Shown one piece after another: positions 25,544 to 33,907 of a stretch of 64,000 nucleotides of DNA. The notes beneath the pieces are model-generated. The model searched no databases, was not told where the DNA came from, and worked only from the letters and a program-made list of their open reading frames with translations. Each line of letters begins with the position of its first letter. The first letter of the stretch is position 1. Source of the stretch: CAVZMI01 sp050011775. Its GTDB lineage: Bacteria; Bacteroidota; Ignavibacteria; UBA10030; CAVZMI01. Location: the NCBI GenBank assembly GCA_050011775.1, contig JBEKIL010000009.1, positions 62,001 through 126,000 of the forward strand, read 5' to 3'. The translations under genes were made by a program, and so were the position numbers.

Positions 25544-26431
25544 ATGCAGGCAGAACTTATCGACGGAAAAAAAATAGCTGAAACGATTCGACGAGAAGTA
25601 ACTGCTGCGGCAGAGGTTCTCAAGTCCCAGCGTGGTATTGTTCCCGGATTGGCTTTCATTCTCGTCGGCGACAATCCTGCATCCCAGTCGTATGTGCGGA
25701 TGAAAGGAAAGGCTTGCGAAGGATGCGGGTTTTATTCCGTCACCGAGCATCTCGCTGAATCGACCACCGAAGAACGTCTTCTGCAGTTGATTAATAATTT
25801 TAATCAAGACCCAAAAATACACGGAATTCTTGTCCAGGTACCGCTCCCGAAACATATACACGAGCACAGTGTCATAGCGGCCATTGATTATAGAAAAGAT
25901 GTCGATGGATTCCATCCCATCAATCTGGGACGGTTGGTGATCGGTCAGGATACATTTCGTCCGTGCACACCATGGGGTGTGCAGGAGCTTCTCATCCGTT
26001 CTAATGTTCAAACGAGCGGTAAACATGTGGTTGTTGTCGGACGGAGCAACATCGTCGGGAAACCTGTAGCCAATATTTTACTTCAAAAGGCTGCAGGAGC
26101 GAATGCAATCGTAACTATATGCCACAGTGCCGCGACGGATTTAGCATACTATACGTTACAGGCGGATATTCTCATCGCTGCAATCGGTAAAGCCGAGATG
26201 ATTACAGGCGATATGATAAAGCAGGGGGCCGTCGTAATCGATGTCGGAACGAACCGCGTTGACGATCCCTCCTCGCCCAAAGGCTACAGACTTGTGGGCG
26301 ACGTGCATTTTGAATCGGCAAGCAGGGTTGCATCGAAAATAACGCCATCGCCCGGCGGTGTGGGACCCATGACTATCGCAATGCTGATGAAAAACACATT
26401 GCGGGCGGCACAAGGAGACATACACTGGTGA
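25544..26431 (+). CDS. folD: Bifunctional methylenetetrahydrofolate dehydrogenase / cyclohydrolase
   Basis: The 295-residue protein is FolD, which converts 5,10-methylene-THF to 10-formyl-THF by an NADP-linked dehydrogenase step and a cyclohydrolase step, supplying one-carbon units for purines and formyl-Met-tRNA. Family marks are PGLAFILVGDNPASQSYV followed by the Lys-containing active-site helix (YVRMKGKACE), ILVQVPLPKHI, the nucleotide site VVVGRSNIVGKPVA, and the final TPSPGGVGPMT. The ribosome binding site AGAAGGA fits ATG 25544. Length is normal for the family. Confidence 0.97.
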   Translation: MQAELIDGKKIAETIRREVTAAAEVLKSQRGIVPGLAFILVGDNPASQSYVRMKGKACEGCGFYSVTEHLAESTTEERLLQLINNFNQDPKIHGILVQVPLPKHIHEHSVIAAIDYRKDVDGFHPINLGRLVIGQDTFRPCTPWGVQELLIRSNVQTSGKHVVVVGRSNIVGKPVANILLQKAAGANAIVTICHSAATDLAYYTLQADILIAAIGKAEMITGDMIKQGAVVIDVGTNRVDDPSSPKGYRLVGDVHFESASRVASKITPSPGGVGPMTIAMLMKNTLRAAQGDIHW

Positions 26432-26465
26432 GAAAAGCTCTTTGAATTGATGATTGACGATTTCT

Positions 26466-26482
26466 CAGTGCTGTCCAAAATA
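26466..26482 (-). repeat. Solo copy of the MITE-like element's end
   Basis: CAGTGCTGTCCAAAATA here is the exact reverse complement of 4254-4270, the right-hand end of the element at 3830-4265 plus five flanking bases. No matching second end is visible in the rest of this gap, so it may be the leftover end of an element that has decayed or left. Confidence 0.5.
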
Positions 26483-26847
26483 TATTATTATTAGTTGATA
26501 ATCCCCTCAAATATATTACTTAAGGTATAGGTATTTCGATTTATAAATTGGGGTCAAAGAAAACATGGTTATTTCCATAATAAATAATTTCTTGACGATA
26601 AAATCGCTGGCGTGTAGCGGGAAGAAGGGGAGCCGTGTGTAGGCGCAATTTCGTGCGTTTCGATCGAGGCTTATAAAAACTATCGACTGAATATTTCTTA
26701 GATTAAAGGCCGAGATCGACGGACTCGAATGTGCCATCTCAACAGTGTGTGCTGGAGGCCATCTCATGCGGGTTGCGATTTTGTCAGCGCATATTAACGA
26801 ACTTAGATTTTATTACCAGTGCGCAGTACCTTTAGGTGCCGGTTTTC

Positions 26848-26885
26848 TTTCTGACACTTTCTTTTCAAAAAGAAAGTGTCAGAAA
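26848..26885 (+). terminator. 18-bp perfect hairpin with a 2-base loop
   Basis: TTTCTGACACTTTCTTTT (26848-26865) pairs exactly with 26868-26885 around a CA loop. The left arm is pyrimidine-rich and the right arm purine-rich. It lies over 400 bases after folD, so it could end a read-through transcript from folD, or be a leftover palindromic repeat. Because it is symmetric it could work on either strand. Confidence 0.45.
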
Positions 26886-27102
26886 TACTCTTACTCTTTT
26901 ATAAAGTTAAAAATCTTTATATGAATTTTCACCGACGAAATTCCATCAGTGTGATTTATCCATTACAAACAGAAATGGCCATTTCTATTCATCAATCATC
27001 AATCCGCCTTCTACCGACATCGTCAGTATTCGGCGGACAGGTCAAAAATCATAAATCTCTTGGCGCTTTATATTTCGTTTTTTCAATAGCAAGGAAACAG
27101 CC

Positions 27103-28218
27103 ATGAACATCGGTATTGCAAAAGAGAATCCGCTTCGCGAACGTCGTGTTGTTTTGACACCGGCCGCGGTCCAGTCGCTTGTCAGAGAAGGGCACACCGT
27201 CTATTTCGAGAAAGGGGCGGGAGAACGTGCACGTTTTTCGGATACAGACTATCTTGAGGTCGGCGGAAATATTGTATACTCTGCCGAAGAGGTGTACGGC
27301 CGTTCGAATATCGTATTGAAAATTACTCCGCCGACGGTGGAGGATATCGAAAAGCTGAATGCGGGTGAAGTCATTCTCTCCTCATTGAATCTTCCTGTTG
27401 CGGGCAGACGGGTGACCGAGAAACTCCTTGAAAAAAAGATTACCGCAATTGGATATGAATTGATCGAAGACAATGACGGATCGCTGCCGGTATTGACCAG
27501 TATGAGCGAAATTGCCGGTCAGATGGTAATTCCGATTGCCGCGCGATTTCTTGAAAGCGGAAATGATGGGCGCGGAATACTCCTCGGTGGTATTGCGGGC
27601 GTACCGCCTGCGGCTGTGGTGATTCTCGGTGCCGGCACGGTAGGTCAGGCTGCAACACATGCCGCCCTCGGAATGGGGGCACAGGTCATTGTTGTGGATA
27701 AAGATGTGAATCGACTCCGGCGTTTTGAAACGATTTTCCAACACCGTATCACGACGGCGATTGCCAACCAGTACGCAATTGAACGCGGAGTCCAATTCGC
27801 CGATGTATTGATTGGTGCGGTCATGGTGAAGGGTGAACGAACACCGCATCTGGTAACTGAAGAAATGGTGAAGACAATGAAGCGAGGAGCGGTGATCATC
27901 GACGTATCGATCGATCAGGGGGGATGTATTGAGACAAGCCGCCCGACGACACACGACAATCCGGTTTTCGTGAGACACCATGTTATACATTATTGCGTCC
28001 CGAATATCGCGGCAAGTGTGGCACGGTCGGCAACATATGCGCTTACAAATGCGCTACTTCCCTTCGTTCTGGAAATTGCGAAAAAGGGGATAACCGAAGC
28101 ACTCCGTGATAATCGTGGACTTGCTGCCGGTGTATGTATACATAACGGGATATGTACGAATAGTCATATCGCATCGTTCTATCAACTCCCAACAAAACAT
28201 ATTCTCGAAGCCTTATAA
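27103..28218 (+). CDS. ald: Alanine dehydrogenase
   Basis: The 371-residue protein belongs to the alanine dehydrogenase / NAD(P) transhydrogenase alpha family, which interconverts L-alanine and pyruvate plus ammonia with NAD. The N-terminal IGIAKENPLRERRVVLTPAA, the VYFEKGAGERARFSDTDY segment, the NAD-binding VVILGAGTVGQAATHAALGM with acidic end VVDKDVNRL, and the closing segment RPTTHDNPVF with HHVIHYCVPNIAASVARSAT are all typical. It is a cytoplasmic homo-oligomer in known cases. One base separates its stop from the next gene's ATG, so it is co-translated with the CoA-transferase. Together they suggest amino acid fermentation, with alanine as a carbon or nitrogen sink or source. The related lysine-type dehydrogenases are a less likely reading. 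Confidence 0.85.
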   Translation: MNIGIAKENPLRERRVVLTPAAVQSLVREGHTVYFEKGAGERARFSDTDYLEVGGNIVYSAEEVYGRSNIVLKITPPTVEDIEKLNAGEVILSSLNLPVAGRRVTEKLLEKKITAIGYELIEDNDGSLPVLTSMSEIAGQMVIPIAARFLESGNDGRGILLGGIAGVPPAAVVILGAGTVGQAATHAALGMGAQVIVVDKDVNRLRRFETIFQHRITTAIANQYAIERGVQFADVLIGAVMVKGERTPHLVTEEMVKTMKRGAVIIDVSIDQGGCIETSRPTTHDNPVFVRHHVIHYCVPNIAASVARSATYALTNALLPFVLEIAKKGITEALRDNRGLAAGVCIHNGICTNSHIASFYQLPTKHILEAL

Positions 28219-28219
28219 T

Positions 28220-29515
28220 ATGAACTGGATTGAGAGTTATAAAGGAAAAGTTGTCGCAATCGAGGAAGCTGTTCAATCCGTGAAAAGCGGCAACCGTATC
28301 TTCCTGAGCGGAAACGCGGCGACCCCGTTTGAATTTCTCCAGGCTCTTGCGAAACGGAAAGATGAGCTGCAGTCGGTACAGGTTAACCATCTGCTAATGG
28401 TCGGTGAAGATCCGCTGTCGCAGCCGGGAATGGATTCGCATTTCCGGCATAATTCTTTATTTGTGGGACCCGCCGATCGTCCTGCTATTGGTGAAGGAAG
28501 AGCAGATTATGTTCCTGTCTTTCTTTATGAAATCCCGTCTCTATTCACACAGCGGCTTATTCCTCTTGATGTTGCGCTCGTTCATGTTACACCGCCGGAT
28601 GAGCACGGCTTTATGAGTCTTGGTGTGGAATGTGTTGCATCAAAAGCTGCCGTTGAGAGTGCAAAGATCGTCGTTGCCCAAGTAAATGAGAGAATGCCGC
28701 GTACACTCGGCGATTCATTTATACACGTCTCGCATGTTCATAAAATAGTCGAGTGCACACGAGAGCTTCCGGAACTCCATAAAAAAGGATTTTCCGAGGT
28801 CGAGCAGCAAATCGGCCGGCATATAGCGGGATTGGTCGAGGATGGTTCGACAATGCAAATGGGAATCGGCGGAATATCGGATGCAGTGCTGGCGGCACTA
28901 GGTGATAAACGCGATCTGGGTGTTCATACAGAAATGGTCTCCGACGGAATTGTCGAAATGATCGAAAAGGGGGTCATCACCAATTCTCGAAAAACAAAAC
29001 ATGCCGGCAAGGTCATCGGAACATTCATTTACGGTTCCAAATCACTTTATGACTTCGTCGATAATAATCCGCTGTTTGAAATCCATCCCTGCAACTACAC
29101 AAACGATCCTTTCATTATCGCTCAGAACGAAAAAATGGTGGCAATCAACTCGGCGATCGAGGTCGATATTACCGGACAGGTATGCTCCGATTCCATCGGC
29201 CATAGAATTTACAGTGGATTTGGCGGACAGCTCGATTTCATCCGCGGCGCTGCGTATTCGAAGGGAGGCAAACCCATCATTGCTATGCCTTCGGCAACAA
29301 AGAACGATACAGTTTCGCGCATCGTAATCTCGTTAAAACCGGGAGCCGGTGTGGTAACAACGCGCGCTGATGTCCACTATGTTATTACCGAATACGGAAT
29401 TGCATATCTTCATGGGAAGAATATTCGCGAGCGCGTACAGGCACTCATAAATATTGCACATCCGAAATTTCGCGATGAATTGACACAGCAAGCCCGGGAA
29501 CACCGGTTACTATAA
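28220..29515 (+). CDS. Acetyl-CoA hydrolase/transferase, 4-hydroxybutyrate CoA-transferase type
   Basis: From ATG 28220 the protein has 431 residues, the usual length of 4-hydroxybutyrate or butyrate CoA-transferases of the acetyl-CoA hydrolase/transferase family. The catalytic Glu238 lies in HTEMVSDG, following LQMGIGG-type sequence (QMGIGGISDAVLAAL). The C-terminal CoA-site sequences GFGGQLDFIRGA, SRIVISLKPGAGVVTT and VITEYGIAYLHGK are intact. The enzyme moves CoA between short-chain acids via a glutamyl-CoA thioester, which lets a fermenting cell save the energy of acyl-CoA. The gene begins one base after ald. An upstream in-frame extension lies entirely inside ald and is not used. Confidence 0.88.
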   Translation: MNWIESYKGKVVAIEEAVQSVKSGNRIFLSGNAATPFEFLQALAKRKDELQSVQVNHLLMVGEDPLSQPGMDSHFRHNSLFVGPADRPAIGEGRADYVPVFLYEIPSLFTQRLIPLDVALVHVTPPDEHGFMSLGVECVASKAAVESAKIVVAQVNERMPRTLGDSFIHVSHVHKIVECTRELPELHKKGFSEVEQQIGRHIAGLVEDGSTMQMGIGGISDAVLAALGDKRDLGVHTEMVSDGIVEMIEKGVITNSRKTKHAGKVIGTFIYGSKSLYDFVDNNPLFEIHPCNYTNDPFIIAQNEKMVAINSAIEVDITGQVCSDSIGHRIYSGFGGQLDFIRGAAYSKGGKPIIAMPSATKNDTVSRIVISLKPGAGVVTTRADVHYVITEYGIAYLHGKNIRERVQALINIAHPKFRDELTQQAREHRLL

Positions 29516-29537
29516 AACTGCAAAGTCTGCCGACACG

Positions 29538-31010
29538 ATGGAAAAAATAACCGTTGTCCTTCCATATTCGCCGGAAGTATCTTCAGGTTCAACGCTCCAG
29601 CAATGGAGTAATTCTCCGCTCGTTGCAGAGATCATCATTCTCCATCGGGGTGATTACCGCGCTTCGCATCCTAAAACCCGAGGATTTGCGTGTGATTCCC
29701 TTACTTCGAGGAAAGTACTCACACAACTTCTCAGTAAAATCTCAACGCAATACCTTATCTTTATATTGCGTTCTGACAAGGTCACACTCGGTCAGTTTTC
29801 ACTCGAACAATTGTTTGCCACGGCCGAGAATACCCGTGCTGGCCTTATATATGGAGATTATAATGAAATCAAGGATGGGACCATTCTCCATCATCCTCTT
29901 ATCGATTACCAGCTCGGGAGCGTCCGTGACGAATTCAATTTTGGTAATTTGCTTTTTTTCTCCATAGAAGCAATTCGCCGGGCTTTTATCAATCATGGCT
30001 CATTACTCGATACAGTCGCCGCCGGTTTGTATGATCTCCGTTTGAAAGTATCTATCGACTCACCGATCGTCCATCTCCCCGAATATCTTTATACAATGGA
30101 CGAGAGTGACACAAGAATACCGGATGAAAAAATGTTTGATTATGTCGATTCACGAAACTGTGAAAGCCAGATCGAAATGGAGGAAGTTTTTACCGCGTAT
30201 CTCAGGCGCATAGGTGCTTTTATCGAACCGTCGACGCTCAAACATTGCGGGGGTACCGGCATTTTCCCGGTTGAAGCCAGCGTAATTATTCCAGTGCGTA
30301 ACCGTGAAAAAACAATCGCTGATGCTCTCCAAAGCGCACTTTCACAGAAGCTTGCCGTTCCATGGAATATTATTGTTGTTGATAACCACTCGACTGATTC
30401 GACATCGGCTATAGTGCATGAGATTGCCGTCGAAAATCAACGGATTATTCATCATATTCCGCAACAGATGGATCTAGGTATCGGCGGATGCTGGAATGAG
30501 GCGATTTCATTGGCTTCATGTGGTAGACACGCAATCCAGTTGGACTCAGATGATCTATACGCATCCGAGAACACCCTGCAGATGATTCTCGATGTTCTTC
30601 ATCAGAAAAGGGTTGCTATGGTGATCGGTTCATACAGGCTTGTGAATTTTCACCTCGAAGATATCCCACCGGGGATTATAGATCATCGTGAATGGACTCC
30701 TGAAAACGGCCATAACAACGCACTCCGGGTCAATGGACTCGGAGCACCACGTGCTTTTTATACCGGTGTGGTCCGGGCATTGCGGTTTCCGAACGTCAGT
30801 TACGGCGAAGACTATGCCGCCGGCCTTGCCATTTCACGGCAATATATAATTGAAAGAATTTACGAGCCTCTCTATCTCTGCCGCCGCTGGGAAGGGAACA
30901 GCGATACAGAGATAGGTGTTGACAATATCAATAGAAATGATTATTACAAGGATACAATTCGTTCGACGGAAATCCTTGCCCGGCAAAAATGCAATTTAAT
31001 GCAAGAATAA
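29538..31010 (+). CDS. Glycosyltransferase family 2 protein with two GT-like halves
   Basis: The 490-residue protein has a C-terminal GT2 domain from about residue 245: EASVIIPVRNREKTIADAL, WNIIVVDNHSTDSTS, and the DxD-like HAIQLDSDDLY, followed by a later YGEDYAAGL segment. The N-terminal half (about 1-235) also resembles a GT2 fold but with degraded motifs; it holds AGLIYGDYNEIKDG and IDYQLGSVRDEFNFG. In Bacteroidota I know such two-part proteins in front of DUF4922-type and SpoIID genes, which is the order here (with one GNAT gene in between). It probably adds sugars to a cell-envelope polymer. Donor and acceptor are unknown. There is no signal peptide, so it should be cytoplasmic or peripheral. 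Confidence 0.85.
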   Translation: MEKITVVLPYSPEVSSGSTLQQWSNSPLVAEIIILHRGDYRASHPKTRGFACDSLTSRKVLTQLLSKISTQYLIFILRSDKVTLGQFSLEQLFATAENTRAGLIYGDYNEIKDGTILHHPLIDYQLGSVRDEFNFGNLLFFSIEAIRRAFINHGSLLDTVAAGLYDLRLKVSIDSPIVHLPEYLYTMDESDTRIPDEKMFDYVDSRNCESQIEMEEVFTAYLRRIGAFIEPSTLKHCGGTGIFPVEASVIIPVRNREKTIADALQSALSQKLAVPWNIIVVDNHSTDSTSAIVHEIAVENQRIIHHIPQQMDLGIGGCWNEAISLASCGRHAIQLDSDDLYASENTLQMILDVLHQKRVAMVIGSYRLVNFHLEDIPPGIIDHREWTPENGHNNALRVNGLGAPRAFYTGVVRALRFPNVSYGEDYAAGLAISRQYIIERIYEPLYLCRRWEGNSDTEIGVDNINRNDYYKDTIRSTEILARQKCNLMQE

Positions 31011-31022
31011 AGGAAGATCACG

Positions 31023-31568
31023 ATGAACATCGTTGTCCGACAATTGGAGGTGCGCGACATACAGGCGGTACGCCATGTTACATGGGAAACCTGCGTTGCG
31101 ACTTATGCGTCGTTTATCCCGGAGGCCGATCTGCGCGCCTATTTTGATATAGAATACAGTATCACGGCACTCACCGAACTCTTTAAAAATCCGGACATAA
31201 CAGGATATATCGTCGAAATCGATGAAGTAGTTGCCGGATTTACATGCACGGAATATAAAAAGGATAAAAATCGGTTTTATATTTCATCTCTCTATGTTCT
31301 ACCGATTTATCAGGGAACCGGATTAGGACAAAAGCTGCTTGAAATCGCGGAACGCAAAGCCCGTCAATATGGGATCGATAGGGTGTGGCTGGGTGTGATA
31401 TCAGATAATATCACAGTGTTTTCGTGGTACAAGAAACTCGGCTTCGAATTCATCGAAGAGTCACCATTATTAATAGGGAAAACGAAAGTTGTGAATCGCA
31501 TCGGATATCGCGTCATTCCTCCGGAAACAGCATCGCGTGTCAGTGGAACCCAAAATAATAAACGATAG
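31023..31568 (+). CDS. GNAT family N-acetyltransferase
   Basis: The 181-residue protein has the GNAT fold: IVVRQLEVRDIQAVRHVTWE at the start, YISSLYVLPIYQGTGLGQKL with the Q-x-x-G-x-G/A acetyl-CoA site, and WLGVISDNITVFSWYKKLGF as the last strand-helix pair. It follows the glycosyltransferase by 12 bases with AAGGA ahead of the ATG. Its place between envelope genes suggests it may modify a sugar or a cell-wall peptide, but the substrate is not visible. Confidence 0.88.
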   Translation: MNIVVRQLEVRDIQAVRHVTWETCVATYASFIPEADLRAYFDIEYSITALTELFKNPDITGYIVEIDEVVAGFTCTEYKKDKNRFYISSLYVLPIYQGTGLGQKLLEIAERKARQYGIDRVWLGVISDNITVFSWYKKLGFEFIEESPLLIGKTKVVNRIGYRVIPPETASRVSGTQNNKR

Positions 31569-31594
31569 CGTATCATCATAATAATTCTATCTCC

Positions 31595-32575
31595 TTGATC
31601 TACGAGAAAATTTTCGCATCATATCCTTCTGCCGGCACATCGTTCAGTACACTCCCCGAGCTCTGTGCAGCATTGTTGGATGAACAAAAATCGTCGTGGC
31701 CGTTGTTGCATGAAGGGTGGAACGCACTGAAAAGCAGTACGACCCGTGAAATTGTGTGCAAGGGTTTTTCGGTTCGCGTGCAATATAATCCAAAACGAAT
31801 TATCAGTACCGGAGCAAAACTTGATGAACAGTCGATTCGCGGACGGGAGTGTTTCCTCTGTTCCAAAAATCTCCCTGAAGAACAAAAAGGAATTCTCTAT
31901 GAGGAAAAATTTCTGATTCTCGGTAATCCTATCCCCATTTTTCAGCAGCATTTTACAGTTGCGTACATAGAGCATATGACGCAGGCATTTAATCCCTTTG
32001 TCGATGATTTTCTGACTCTGACCGCTGCGCTCAGTCCGGCTCTGACACTTTTTTATAATGGACCTCGATGTGGTGCTTCGGCCCCCGATCATATGCACTT
32101 TCAGGCCTGTTCTTCAGGTGTAATACCGATTGAACGTGATATCATGGATATATCAAAAAGACTACCTTTAAGAACGGTAAACGGTGTTACTTTTTCCACC
32201 ATCGAGGATTACGGCCGCGGAGTGATTTTGATCGAATCGAACGATCTGAAAAATTGTGCACATATGATACGTCAATTAGAAAATATCATGCAAGAGCCGG
32301 GTAACGATCCCGAAGAGCCGATGATGAACATACTCGGTCTATATCAGGACAGGAAATGGAGCATTGTGGTTTTCCCGCGCAGGAAGCATCGCCCTTCAGT
32401 GTATTTCAAAAATGAGCGTGTCGTGATAAGCCCGGCCGCCGTCGATATGGGCGGATTTATCATCACACCGATTGAAAAGGACTATCGAGGCATCGAGGCA
32501 AATCTGATTGAGTCGATCTATCTTGAAGTCGGTGTTTCGACTGACATCATTAAAAAGTACATCGAAAAAATATGA
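31595..32575 (+). CDS. DUF4922-type HIT-like nucleotidyltransferase homologue
   Basis: The 326-residue protein, starting at TTG 31595, resembles the Bacteroidota DUF4922 family, distantly related to galactose-1-phosphate uridylyltransferase and Ap4A phosphorylase of the HIT superfamily. A CxxC in RECFLCSKN near residue 87 could bind zinc. The active-site-like segment CGASAPDHMHFQA has His166 and His168 in the HxH arrangement. It probably transfers or removes a nucleotide from a sugar phosphate, but the reaction has not been established as far as I know. It overlaps the SpoIID gene by four bases (ATGA), so the two are translationally coupled, and this pairing is common in Bacteroidota. Confidence 0.8.
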   Translation: MIYEKIFASYPSAGTSFSTLPELCAALLDEQKSSWPLLHEGWNALKSSTTREIVCKGFSVRVQYNPKRIISTGAKLDEQSIRGRECFLCSKNLPEEQKGILYEEKFLILGNPIPIFQQHFTVAYIEHMTQAFNPFVDDFLTLTAALSPALTLFYNGPRCGASAPDHMHFQACSSGVIPIERDIMDISKRLPLRTVNGVTFSTIEDYGRGVILIESNDLKNCAHMIRQLENIMQEPGNDPEEPMMNILGLYQDRKWSIVVFPRRKHRPSVYFKNERVVISPAAVDMGGFIITPIEKDYRGIEANLIESIYLEVGVSTDIIKKYIEKI

Positions 32576-33894
32576 ACGAACCGATCATAAAAGTCGGACT
32601 TCTCGAACATGCATCCGTCGTCCGTGGGACATTCGAGGGCAAATTTGAAGTGAACAATGAGTTTACCCTTGAAGGAAGTTATGAGGTCCGTAATGATCAC
32701 GGATTGGCTGTTATCATCGATAGGATGGGGAAGCCGTACGCCCGTGGTAATGAGATAAGGTGTCGAGCAGAGTCCGGATCGCGCTGTCGTATTCACGATA
32801 TGATGATCGGGCAAAAATTTCACTGGGAAAGAAGGGAAGATCAGGTTTTCGACGGAAATTTTCTCTTTCTTAATCAACCCGATGGTACTCTGATAGTCAT
32901 CAACGAGATTCCGCTTGAGCAATATCTGGCAAGTGTCATTTCGTCCGAAATGAGCTCATCGGCACCCTCCGAATTTTTACAGGCTCATGCCGTGATCTCG
33001 CGAAGCTGGCTCGTAGCGGTGATTGAGAAGGGGAGGAGTATGACCGGACCGGCGGCTCTATGTACGATACAAAAAGAGGGGGAAATCACGCGCTGGTATG
33101 GACGTGAAGATCATCTCGATTACGATGTATGTGCGAACGATCACTGTCAGCGTTATCACGGTCTTGGCCATATTCGATCGGAATCGGTTCTTGCCGCCGT
33201 TCAGAAGACACGGGGGAAGTTTCTCGTGTACGATGGAAAAATCTGCGATGCACGGTATTCGAAATCCTGCGGCGGGTGGACAGAAAATTTTGAGAATACA
33301 TGGGAAGATATTCCGGTTCCATATCTGGTCAGTGTGAATGATTCATCGTTGAATCGCATTCCGCTGAAGACCGAGAAAGAATCGACCCAATGGATATTGT
33401 CGACGCCGGAGGCGTATTGCCATACAAACGATGAATCGATCCTCAGAAATATTCTTCCTTCGTTTGATCAGGAAACAAAGGATTTTTACCGATGGCGAGT
33501 GGGCTACGAACGCGAGGAACTCGAAAATATCCTTCTTGAAAAATCAGGAATCGATTTCGGTACGGTGATGGATATTATGCCGATACGGCGCGGCTCCTCA
33601 GGACGAATCATTCAATTGCGGATATGCGGAACGAAACACACTATCATCGTGGGTAAAGAGCTTGAAATACGCCGTTGGCTTTCGAAAACTCATCTCAAGA
33701 GTTCGGCGTTCGCTGTTGAAATAGTACACGGTGCAAAAAATATTCCGCAGAGATTTATTTTCCATGGAGCAGGATGGGGACACGGCGTCGGCTTGTGCCA
33801 GATCGGTGCGGCGGTAATGGCTATGCATGGAGTGAATGCAGAAAAAATCCTTCAGCACTATTATCTCGGCGCGGCGATACGGAAACTTTATTAA
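32572..33894 (+). CDS. SpoIID/LytB domain protein
   Basis: The 440-residue protein has the SpoIID/LytB domain. Its core includes IPLEQYLASVISSEMSS (with the conserved Glu), LQAHAVISRSWLVA, the YSKSCGGWTENFENTW segment, and the final HGAGWGHGVGLCQIGAAVMA with YYLGAAI. In Bacillus, SpoIID is a lytic transglycosylase that cuts denuded peptidoglycan strands, so a role in cutting cell-wall glycan is likely. There is no obvious signal peptide at this start (MNEPIIKVGLLEHASVVRG), which is unusual for a wall enzyme, and the Bacteroidota members share this feature. It could therefore act in the cytoplasm on imported wall fragments. Confidence 0.88.
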   Translation: MNEPIIKVGLLEHASVVRGTFEGKFEVNNEFTLEGSYEVRNDHGLAVIIDRMGKPYARGNEIRCRAESGSRCRIHDMMIGQKFHWERREDQVFDGNFLFLNQPDGTLIVINEIPLEQYLASVISSEMSSSAPSEFLQAHAVISRSWLVAVIEKGRSMTGPAALCTIQKEGEITRWYGREDHLDYDVCANDHCQRYHGLGHIRSESVLAAVQKTRGKFLVYDGKICDARYSKSCGGWTENFENTWEDIPVPYLVSVNDSSLNRIPLKTEKESTQWILSTPEAYCHTNDESILRNILPSFDQETKDFYRWRVGYEREELENILLEKSGIDFGTVMDIMPIRRGSSGRIIQLRICGTKHTIIVGKELEIRRWLSKTHLKSSAFAVEIVHGAKNIPQRFIFHGAGWGHGVGLCQIGAAVMAMHGVNAEKILQHYYLGAAIRKLY

Positions 33895-33907
33895 CGAAAG
33901 AAATGAA

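Larger units (their letters stand above)
26432..27102. other. Long gap between folD and ald
   Basis: About 670 bases with no gene I can support. It includes a 17-base sequence shared with the right end of the MITE-like element (26466-26482, noted separately) and an 18-bp perfect hairpin at 26848-26885. Several short minus- and plus-strand frames exist but have no recognisable protein character. Some of the sequence may be decayed mobile DNA. The ald promoter should lie in the last 200 bases. Confidence 0.4.

Noticed and set aside
26876..27106. 76-codon + frame overlapping the start of ald
   Set aside because: It begins in the hairpin, has no family pattern, and the ald start is supported by the enzyme's conserved N-terminus.
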